This document shows, piece after piece, positions 1 through 5,328 of a stretch of DNA of 9,215 bases. This DNA comes from Chromatiales bacterium (GTDB taxonomy: Bacteria; Pseudomonadota; Gammaproteobacteria; Chromatiales; Chromatiaceae). The translations under genes were made by a program, and so were the position numbers. Position 1 is the first letter of the stretch. Each line of letters starts with the position of its first letter. Under the pieces are notes generated by a model. That model was not told the DNA's origin and ran no database searches. It saw only the letters and a program-made list of their open reading frames with translations. Location of the stretch: NCBI GenBank assembly GCA_024762485.1, contig JANTHH010000113.1, positions 1 to 9,215 of the forward strand, read 5' to 3'.

Positions 1-943
1 ACCACTGGTACGCCTGCGCCAGTCCTTGCTTCAGCCCGATCCGTGCCTGCCAGCCCATCTCGTTGATCATCGTCGTATCCACCAGCTTGCGCGGCGTGCC
101 ATCGGGCTTGCTGGCGTCGAACACCAGTTCGCCCTTGAAGCCCACGATCTCGCGGATGGTCTCGGCCAGCTCGCGGATGCTGATGTCCTTGCCGACGCCG
201 ATGTTCACGTGTGATTCCCCGGAGTAGTTTTGCATCAGAAACAGCAGGCCATCGGCGAGGTCGTCGACGTGCAGGAATTCACGCATCGGCTCGCCGCTTC
301 CCCACAGGGTGACGGCGGCATCGCCCCGTTCCTTAGCCTCGTGCATCTTGCGCAGCATGGCGGGCACGACGTGTGATGTCTCCAGGTCGAAGTTGTCGCC
401 GGGGCCGTACAGGTTGGTGGGCATGGCGGCGATGAAGTCGTCGCCGTACTGGCGGCGGTAGGCCTGGCACAGTTTGATGCCGGCGATCTTGGCGATGGCG
501 TACCACTCGTTGGTGGGTTCCAGCGGGCCGGTGAGCAGGTATTCCTCCTTCAACGGCTGGGGCGCCAGCTTGGGGTAGATGCAGGTGCTGCCGAGGAACA
601 GCAGCTTCTTCACGCCGGACAGGTGAGCGGCGTGGATGACATTGGTCTCGATGGCGAGATTGTCGTGGATGAACTCGGCCGGGTAGCGGTCGTTGGCGAC
701 GATGCCGCCCACCTTGGCGGCGGCGAGGAAGACGTAGGCCGGCTGTTCGGTGGCGAAGAAGTCACGCACCGCAGCCTGGTCACGCAGGTCCAGCTTGGCG
801 CTGCTGCGGGTGACGAGGTTGTCGTGGCCGCGGGCCTGCAGTGCGCGCACGATGGCCGAGCCCACCATGCCGCGGTGGCCGGCGATGTAGATCCTGGCGT
901 TTTTGTCGGTGGCGAAGTCGGTCATGTCGTGGTGGTTTGTCAT
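1..943 (-). CDS. fcl: GDP-L-fucose synthase (3' end cut by window edge)
   Basis: Converts GDP-4-keto-6-deoxy-D-mannose to GDP-L-fucose by C3/C5 epimerisation and NADPH-dependent reduction in the cytoplasm, the second step after gmd. The frame opens at an ATG at 943 and runs off the left edge at a residue matching the family ending (GLKQGLAQAYQW), so only about ten residues should be missing. Seen: Rossmann motif AGHRGMVG (residues 21-28), LAAAKVGGIVAN (73-84), catalytic Ser119 in LGSTCIYPK with the partner Cys121, and the YxxxK pair Tyr148/Lys152 in YAIAKIAG, all 12 residues later than in E. coli Fcl. NLYGP, SHVVPAML and MREFLHVDD are also present. An in-frame ATG at 925 would give a length closer to E. 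coli; neither start has a clear ribosome binding site. It follows gmd after 126 bp, so co-transcription is likely. Family assignment is secure; the start is not. Confidence 0.96.
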   Translation of the reverse strand, partial: MTNHHDMTDFATDKNARIYIAGHRGMVGSAIVRALQARGHDNLVTRSSAKLDLRDQAAVRDFFATEQPAYVFLAAAKVGGIVANDRYPAEFIHDNLAIETNVIHAAHLSGVKKLLFLGSTCIYPKLAPQPLKEEYLLTGPLEPTNEWYAIAKIAGIKLCQAYRRQYGDDFIAAMPTNLYGPGDNFDLETSHVVPAMLRKMHEAKERGDAAVTLWGSGEPMREFLHVDDLADGLLFLMQNYSGESHVNIGVGKDISIRELAETIREIVGFKGELVFDASKPDGTPRKLVDTTMINEMGWQARIGLKQGLAQAYQW

Positions 944-997
944 CAGGCTTTCAGGTTGGGTGTGGCTGTGGGCAGGATGAACCCGGCGTGGTCGGGG

Positions 998-1028
998 AAG
1001 ATCTCTCCCTGCGGTCGAGATGACAAGG
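998..1028. repeat. candidate dispersed intergenic repeat between gmd and fcl
   Basis: The gap 944-1069 holds no credible gene. Inside it, read on the minus strand, lies a run with the core GTCATCTCGACC followed by GCAGGGAGAGATCTT. It has a short inverted repeat, ATCTC (1001-1005) with GAGAT (1017-1021). From memory, this closely resembles short dispersed elements found in intergenic DNA of many bacteria, often mis-translated as peptides such as CHLDRRERS; exactly that peptide appears in a spurious minus-strand frame at 951-1193. Only one copy is visible in this window, so its repeat status is inferred from resemblance and not demonstrated. Confidence 0.4.
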
Positions 1029-1069
1029 GGGGCTCCTGCTTGGCGTAGGGCAGTTACCGCGGAACCCGG

Positions 1070-2164
1070 CTACTCGTAGTGCCTGAAGGCCTGGAAGCCT
1101 TCGCGTTCCACCAGCGCATCGCGCTCGGCCAGTTCCAGATCGTGCGCCATCATCTCCTGCACCATCTGCTCGAAGCTGATCTTCGGCTCCCAACCGAGTT
1201 TCTGCTTGGCCTTGCTGGGGTCGCCGAGCAGGGTCTCCACCTCGGTGGGGCGGAAATAGTGGGGGTCGATCTCGACGATGCAGTTGCCGCTCTTGCTGTC
1301 GTAGCCCTTTTCGTCCAGGCCTTCACCGCGCCATTCGATGGCCATGTCCACATGGCGGGCGGCGATGTCGACGAACTCGCGCACCGAGTACTGGTGGCCG
1401 GTGGCGATGGCAAAGTCCTCGGGTTCGTCCTGCTGCAGCATCAGCCACTGCATCTCGATGTAGTCCCGGGCGTGGCCCCAGTCGCGCCTGGCGTTGATGT
1501 TGCCCAGATAGAGTCGGTCCTGCAGGCCGAGCTTGATGCGTGCCAGCGCGCGGGTGATCTTGCGGGTGACAAAGGTCTCGCCACGCTGGGGCGACTCGTG
1601 GTTGAAGAGGATGCCGTTGCAGGCATACATGCCGTAGGCCTCGCGGTAGTTGACCGTGATCCAGTAGCCGTACAGCTTGGCCACGGCATAGGGCGAGCGC
1701 GGGTAGAAGGGCGTGGTCTCCTTCTGCGGCGTCTCCTGCACCTTGCCGAACAGCTCGGAGGTGGAGGCCTGGTAGAAGCGGGTCTTCTTTTCCAGCCCGA
1801 GGATGCGGATGGCCTCCAGCAGCCGCAGGGTGCCCAGGGCGTCCGAGTTGGCGGTGTATTCGGGTGATTCGAAGGACACCGCCACATGGCTCTGCGCGGC
1901 GAGGTTGTAGAGCTCGTCCGGCTGTACCTCCTGGATGATGCGGATCAGGTTGGTGGAGTCGGTGAGGTCGCCGTAGTGCAGGATGAACTTGCGCCCGGTC
2001 TCGTGCGGGTCCTGGTAGAGGTGGTCGATGCGGTCGGTGTTGAAGGAGGAGGAGCGGCGCTTGATGCCGTGCACCTCGTAGCCCTTGTCCAGCAGGAACT
2101 CGGCGAGGTAGGCGCCGTCCTGGCCGGTGACGCCGGTGATGAGGGCGACCTTGTTGTCTGCCAT
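1070..2164 (-). CDS. gmd: GDP-mannose 4,6-dehydratase
   Basis: Converts GDP-D-mannose to GDP-4-keto-6-deoxy-D-mannose, the committed step toward GDP-L-fucose, using tightly bound NADP in the cytoplasm. The 364-residue product has the usual family length. Seen: GVTGQDG nucleotide motif (11-17), GIKRRSSSFNTDR, DLTDSTNL, catalytic STSE (134-137) with Thr135 and Glu137, and YxxxK at Tyr159/Lys163 in SPYAVAKLYGYW, followed by NHESPQRGETFVTRKI, an extended short-chain dehydrogenase signature of this enzyme. The start at 2164 gives MADNKVALITG, matching known Gmd starts. The frame stays open to 2233, but that would overlap the preceding gene and add an unconserved stretch. No strong ribosome binding site is visible. 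It lies 41 bp after the btuF-like stop and precedes fcl, so gmd-fcl is a functional pair, probably at the edge of an O-antigen or exopolysaccharide locus. Confidence 0.97.
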   Translation of the reverse strand: MADNKVALITGVTGQDGAYLAEFLLDKGYEVHGIKRRSSSFNTDRIDHLYQDPHETGRKFILHYGDLTDSTNLIRIIQEVQPDELYNLAAQSHVAVSFESPEYTANSDALGTLRLLEAIRILGLEKKTRFYQASTSELFGKVQETPQKETTPFYPRSPYAVAKLYGYWITVNYREAYGMYACNGILFNHESPQRGETFVTRKITRALARIKLGLQDRLYLGNINARRDWGHARDYIEMQWLMLQQDEPEDFAIATGHQYSVREFVDIAARHVDMAIEWRGEGLDEKGYDSKSGNCIVEIDPHYFRPTEVETLLGDPSKAKQKLGWEPKISFEQMVQEMMAHDLELAERDALVEREGFQAFRHYE

Positions 2165-2205
2165 GGGTGTGTGGGTCCGTTTCGCTTCAGTCTGATCGGG
2201 CCAGT

Positions 2206-3015
2206 CTACCGCAAAGCCCCGCGCTGTCGGCACAGTTGCGCGATGCCACGCAGCAGTCGCGGCCCCGGTCGGCTCCAGTAGGCGGGGTCCAGCTCGATCA
2301 CCCGCGGTGCCCAGGTCTGCGCGACGGGTGCGGCAGCGAGGTGCAGTGCGGGCCGTCGTGCCAGCACGGACTCGGGGGTGACCGTGAACACCGCCCGCTC
2401 CTGGTCACTGAATATGTTGTGTACCCCGGCCAGCGTCAGTGCCTGGTTCAGCCAGTGGCGCCGGCCGACGGTCAGCAGGTTGGTGTCGGACAGTTGAATG
2501 AAGGCAGCCAGCGGTGGATGGGGACAGGGGCGTGACAGCTGCTGTCGCAGGTTGCGGGCGACACGGCGGGCTGTCCCGGTGCTGCCGGCCAGTTCCCCGA
2601 TGGCCTCGATACTGTCTGCAATCTGCTCGAGTTGCTGCGGTTCGCTGCGGTAGACGGCGATGCCCATGCGTTCCAGCCAAAGCAGGTCGCCGGGGCGGTT
2701 GCCCGAGTCCCAGGCGACCACCAGGTCGGGGGCCAGACGCAGCAGCTGTTCGCGGTCCAGGCCGCCGAGGCTGCCGATACCGGGCTGTTCGAGGGCCTCG
2801 GGTGGAAAGTCGCTGTAACTGGCCACCGCGACGACCCGGTCACCGGCACCGGCGGCATAGACCAGTTCGGTGGCGTGGGGCGAGAGGGTGACGATGCGCT
2901 GGGCACTGTGCCCGAGGCTCACCTGGCGACCGGTGTCGTCGGTGACCGTCATCCCCGCCGCGGCGGGCATCAGACTGGCCAGCCAGAGTGGCACGAGGTA
3001 CAGCAGCCGGATCAC
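2206..3015 (-). CDS. btuF: periplasmic cobalamin-binding protein, BtuF-like (ABC transporter substrate-binding)
   Basis: Predicted to capture cobalamin or a related corrinoid in the periplasm and hand it to an inner-membrane ABC importer. The 269-residue product starts with a signal peptide: MIRLL, hydrophobic core YLVPLWLASLM, and a likely cut after PAAA near residue 20. The mature part opens with the class III binding-protein pattern: VTDDTGRQVSL, then QRIVTLSPHATELVYAAGAGDRVV, VASYSDFP, GSLGGLDREQLLRLAPDLVVAW. The start is GTG (3015-3013), overlapping the TGA of the upstream phosphatase gene as GTGA, so translation is probably coupled. The CobC-like phosphatase next door supports a corrinoid substrate. 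The same fold also binds haem or iron-siderophores, so the substrate is inferred from similarity and context. No permease or ATPase gene is present in this window. Confidence 0.82.
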   Translation of the reverse strand: MIRLLYLVPLWLASLMPAAAGMTVTDDTGRQVSLGHSAQRIVTLSPHATELVYAAGAGDRVVAVASYSDFPPEALEQPGIGSLGGLDREQLLRLAPDLVVAWDSGNRPGDLLWLERMGIAVYRSEPQQLEQIADSIEAIGELAGSTGTARRVARNLRQQLSRPCPHPPLAAFIQLSDTNLLTVGRRHWLNQALTLAGVHNIFSDQERAVFTVTPESVLARRPALHLAAAPVAQTWAPRVIELDPAYWSRPGPRLLRGIAQLCRQRGALR

Positions 3016-3608
3016 GGGCGGCGTCGGTTGTGATAGATCAGCGACAGGGGGCGTTCATCGGTCACCCGCAGGCGAGTGAAGCAGGCGTTGTCGACGCCCA
3101 TGCGGTACATGGAGGACAGCGGTGTGGCGAGGGTGTGGGCGACGGCGGCCCGGATCACCCCGGCATGGGCAACCACCAGCAGGTGTTTGTCCTGGTGGTG
3201 CGTCAGCAGATCATTGAGCGTCGCCGCCACCCGCGCCTGGAAGTCATCGAGTGGCTCGGCGCCCTCCGGCCGTTCGCCGATCGGATCTTGATAGAAGCGC
3301 TGAATGATCTGCGGGTCTGCAGCGCGCAGCTGGTCGCCGGTCTGGCCCTCCCAGCTGCCGAAGCCCACTTCGCGCAGCCGGGGGTCGATGTCCAGGGGCA
3401 GACCGAGGTGGCGCGCCAGTTCGGTGGCAAAATCGGCGCAGCGTGCCAGCGGGGAGCTGACGATGTGCTGCCAGGCGGCGGGTTCCCGGGTGGCATCGCG
3501 CATCTGCTGCCAGCCACGTTCGCTGAGGGGGTCGTCGATGGCGCCGCGGTAACGCCGGCCACCCACCGGCTCGCCGTGGCGCAGCAGATCAAGGGTGGTG
3601 CCGCCCAC
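3012..3608 (-). CDS. cobC: histidine phosphatase family protein, CobC-like (probable alpha-ribazole phosphatase)
   Basis: A 198-residue member of the histidine phosphatase (phosphoglycerate mutase-like) superfamily. Seen: the catalytic LLRHGE box with His11, Arg56 in SSPLARC, the acid-base region LREVGFGSWEGQT with Glu80, and the second catalytic histidine His148 in VVAHAGVIR. In CobC the reaction removes the phosphate from alpha-ribazole 5'-phosphate (or adenosylcobalamin 5'-phosphate) late in cobalamin assembly or salvage. That role is inferred from length, the FGxWEG pattern typical of CobC, and the GTGA overlap with the btuF-like gene. A GTG start at 3608 lies 3 bp after the ampE stop, so the gene belongs to the ampDE transcription unit. 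A general sugar-phosphate phosphatase cannot be excluded. No signal peptide is seen, so it should be cytoplasmic. Confidence 0.82.
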   Translation of the reverse strand: MGGTTLDLLRHGEPVGGRRYRGAIDDPLSERGWQQMRDATREPAAWQHIVSSPLARCADFATELARHLGLPLDIDPRLREVGFGSWEGQTGDQLRAADPQIIQRFYQDPIGERPEGAEPLDDFQARVAATLNDLLTHHQDKHLLVVAHAGVIRAAVAHTLATPLSSMYRMGVDNACFTRLRVTDERPLSLIYHNRRRP

Positions 3609-3611
3609 GGG

Positions 3612-4490
3612 CTAGAACAGCCGCAGGACGAGGCTGGCGGCGGCAACGAACAGCACCCAGACCACCAGGCTGCGCCAGACCAGGGCCAGCGCGTCTTCCA
3701 CCACCGGCGGCGTCTCGGTGCTATCGAGCTCACCACCCTCGGGCCAGCTCAACAGCGCCGATTGTGCCAGGGCGCGCAGCAGGCCGGTGTTGTCGTCCGT
3801 CGCCGGCTCCTCCTGTTCGCGATAGTGTTTCCAGGACTGGGCGATGGCGTCGAAATTGCCCGCCAGCGCCAGGCTGACGGCGATCAGTCGCGCCGGCAGC
3901 CAGTCGAGCAGGTACTGCAGGCGGCGGCTCGACTGTAGCAGGGGGCCGTCCGTGTCTTCCCGCTGGCCCAGATGGCGCAGCAGCAGTTCGTTGAGGCGGT
4001 ACAGCGCGGCACCGAGCGGTCCCAGCAGCACGAACCAGCAGACCGGGGCGAACAGCCGCCGCATGGCGGTGAGCGGCAGGTTCACAGCCACCGCCAGCGA
4101 GCGTTCCGGTTCCTCGGCCGGGACGGCCTCGCCGGCCAGCTGGTCAGCCAGCGCGCAGGCCTCGGCATCGTTGCCCTGGTCCCGGGCCTGCAGGAAGCGC
4201 GCGGCCTGACGGCCGACGTCGTCCGGGCCGAGGCTGAACAGCAATACCAGGGTGCCGAAGGCCAGGCGTCCCAGCCCGCTGTCGAAGAGATTTCCGGCCA
4301 TCAGCAGCAGGAGCAGCAGCGGCAACAGCAGCAGCGGTGCGCCGAGTGTGTGGCATGCCCACCCGGGGCAGCCTCCCCGGCCGAGCAGCCGGCCTGCGTA
4401 GGTATCGAACCAGCGGTGCTGGCGATAGCGGTCGGCCTGCCACAGCAGGCGGTCGATGAGCAGGGTGAGGAGGACGGTGATCAGTGGCAT
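3612..4490 (-). CDS. ampE: AmpE-family inner-membrane protein
   Basis: Inner-membrane partner encoded after ampD in many gammaproteobacteria, historically described as a modulator of beta-lactamase induction, with no settled biochemical function. The 292-residue product resembles E. coli AmpE: an N-terminal amphipathic stretch ITVLLTLLIDRLLWQ, and hydrophobic segments near 48-66 (very leucine-rich), 73-88, 147-166, 197-212 and 270-290. Family-like blocks include RLFAPVCWFVLLGPLGAALYR, LLDWLPARLIAVSLALAGNF followed by a tryptophan, and a soluble ETPPVVEDALAL stretch before the last helix. It starts 33 bp after the ampD stop and is followed 3 bp later by the phosphatase gene. The leucine run is encoded by a CAG/GCA-rich stretch (4301-4336, plus-strand reading). 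The start ATG at 4490 aligns with known AmpE N-termini but lacks a clear ribosome binding site. Confidence 0.86.
   Translation of the reverse strand: MPLITVLLTLLIDRLLWQADRYRQHRWFDTYAGRLLGRGGCPGWACHTLGAPLLLLPLLLLLLMAGNLFDSGLGRLAFGTLVLLFSLGPDDVGRQAARFLQARDQGNDAEACALADQLAGEAVPAEEPERSLAVAVNLPLTAMRRLFAPVCWFVLLGPLGAALYRLNELLLRHLGQREDTDGPLLQSSRRLQYLLDWLPARLIAVSLALAGNFDAIAQSWKHYREQEEPATDDNTGLLRALAQSALLSWPEGGELDSTETPPVVEDALALVWRSLVVWVLFVAAASLVLRLF
4301..4336. repeat. imperfect CAG/GCA triplet-rich run inside ampE
   Basis: A run of imperfect CAG/GCA triplets, interrupted by GGA, GGC and CAA, encodes on the minus strand the leucine-rich first membrane helix of AmpE (about residues 52-64). It is a low-complexity coding run that could slip in replication; nothing suggests a mobile or regulatory role. 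Confidence 0.4.
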
Positions 4491-4523
4491 GGGGTGGCAG
4501 TGTCGGGAAAGTCGGGTCGTGAT

Positions 4524-5093
4524 TCAAGCCTTATGGTCAGCCGGGTCGAGACTGGCGCGATAGCGTTCCCAGTCGAAGTGCGGCCCCGGGTCGGTCTTGC
4601 GTCCGGGTGCGATGTCGCTGTGGCCGACGATGCGTGCAGCATCCAGGGCCGGATAGTGGGCCAGCAGTGCCCGGGTCACCGCACTCAGGGCCCGGTACTG
4701 GGCATCGCTGAAGGGCTGGTTGTCGGAGCCCTCGAGCTCGATACCGATGGAATAATCGTTACAGGCCTCGCGTCCCTCGTAACAGGACCGGCCGGCGTGC
4801 CAGGCGCGCTGCTCGAAGGGCACGAATTGCACCAGTTCGCCGTCGCGCCGGATCAGCAGGTGGGCGGACACCCGCAGCTGGCAGATGTCGGCGAAATAGG
4901 GGTGCTGTGAGGCCGGCAGCCGATTCTGGAAAAGTGCCTCCACCCAGGGGCCGCCGAACTCGTCGGGCGGCAGGCTGATGTTGTGGATCACCAGCAGGTC
5001 GACTGCGGTATGGGCCGGCCTGTTATCCTGGTTCGGTGACGGGCATCGCCTGGCGTCGGTGAGCCAGCCGTGTTCGATTGTCAGGTCGCTCAT
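4524..5093 (-). CDS. ampD: 1,6-anhydro-N-acetylmuramyl-L-alanine amidase AmpD
   Basis: Cytoplasmic zinc amidase of peptidoglycan recycling. It removes the stem peptide from 1,6-anhydro-MurNAc peptides and so lowers the muropeptides that trigger AmpR-dependent beta-lactamase expression. The 189-residue product is the usual size. Seen: zinc ligands His37 (LLVIHNISLPP), His158 (VGHSDIAPGRKTDPG) and Asp168 in the same block, with catalytic residues Glu119 (SIGIELEG) and Lys166; also FGGPWVEALF, RVSAHLLIRRDGE, QRAWHAG. No signal peptide is present, which separates it from periplasmic AmiD-type paralogues. The start at 5093 (MSDLTIEHGWL) aligns with E. coli AmpD. The frame continues open to 5243 with a non-family N-terminal stretch, which I treat as leader DNA. 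It heads the ampD-ampE-phosphatase-btuF series and is divergent from the DUF1631 gene. Confidence 0.96.
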   Translation of the reverse strand: MSDLTIEHGWLTDARRCPSPNQDNRPAHTAVDLLVIHNISLPPDEFGGPWVEALFQNRLPASQHPYFADICQLRVSAHLLIRRDGELVQFVPFEQRAWHAGRSCYEGREACNDYSIGIELEGSDNQPFSDAQYRALSAVTRALLAHYPALDAARIVGHSDIAPGRKTDPGPHFDWERYRASLDPADHKA

Positions 5094-5207
5094 GATGGTG
5101 GATAGCGTCGCCGGGGCGGGATGGTTGGTATCGCCATGTGGCATTCCGCCGTGATAGGACTTAAAGTAATGCCCGCGAGAACCGCAGTCCCAGCACGGAC
5201 GATATTG

Positions 5208-5223
5208 TGTGATTGTACTCACA
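5208..5223. promoter_or_regulatory. candidate CRP/Vfr-type operator (TGTGA-N6-TCACA)
   Basis: The sequence TGTGATTGTACTCACA is a perfect match to the two 5-bp half-sites of the CRP family consensus at the correct 6-bp spacing. Its centre (5215.5) is about 122 bp upstream of the ampD start and 113 bp upstream of the DUF1631 start. For the plus-strand gene, a -10-like AATAAT at 5264-5269 would put transcription start near 5276, making the operator centre about -60, the classic class I activation position. On the minus strand the site overlaps a -10-like TACAAT (5217-5212), so it could repress a promoter placed there. Motif match is seen; function and direction are inferred. Confidence 0.6.
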
Positions 5224-5263
5224 GAGTCGGTGCCAGGCGGCATGGCATTCGGATTTCGCCCTA

Positions 5264-5289
5264 AATAATCAGCCTCGAAAGCCCATAAT
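5264..5289 (+). promoter_or_regulatory. AT-rich promoter-like segment upstream of DUF1631 gene
   Basis: An AT-rich patch, conspicuous in this GC-rich DNA, offers two -10-like hexamers for the plus strand: AATAAT at 5264-5269 and CATAAT at 5284-5289, each matching five of six consensus bases. Neither has a good -35 at 16-18 bp (the positions read CATGGC and CTAAAT), which suits an activator-dependent promoter. The upstream CRP-like palindrome fits the first hexamer best. This is a weak prediction. Confidence 0.35.
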
Positions 5290-5319
5290 AAATAGCAAGT
5301 TCATGTAGTAGCGCCGTGT

Positions 5320-5324
5320 GGAGG
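5320..5324 (+). promoter_or_regulatory. ribosome binding site of the DUF1631 gene
   Basis: GGAGG lies 4 bases before the ATG at 5329, within GGAGGCGAG. It is a strong Shine-Dalgarno match and fixes this start, since other ATGs in the frame are far inside the conserved protein. Confidence 0.75.
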
Positions 5325-5328
5325 CGAG

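Noticed and set aside
951..1193. Small minus-strand frame ending in CHLDRRERSS
   Set aside because: It overlaps the gmd 3' end out of frame and extends through the repeat-like element; such peptides are common mis-annotations of dispersed repeats.
1079..1867. Plus-strand open frame of 262 codons opposite gmd
   Set aside because: It mirrors the gmd codons and has no independent signals; gmd itself is certain from its catalytic motifs.
3609..4523. Search for a cobalamin riboswitch ahead of the CobC/BtuF-like pair
   Set aside because: The genes are packed with only 3 bp and 33 bp gaps in this stretch, leaving no untranslated space for a B12 box.
3972..4910. Long plus-strand open frame (312 codons) opposite ampE and ampD
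   Set aside because: It is antisense to two recognised genes, has Gln/Gly/Val-rich composition typical of the complement of GC-rich coding DNA, and shows no family motif.
5094..5243. In-frame N-terminal extension of AmpD with a CWDCGSRGHYFK stretch, hinting at a zinc-ribbon-like element
   Set aside because: AmpD homologues begin at the MSDLTIEHGWL equivalent, only one CxxC is present, no good ribosome binding site precedes the upstream ATGs, and the stretch contains the CRP-like palindrome, so it reads best as control DNA.
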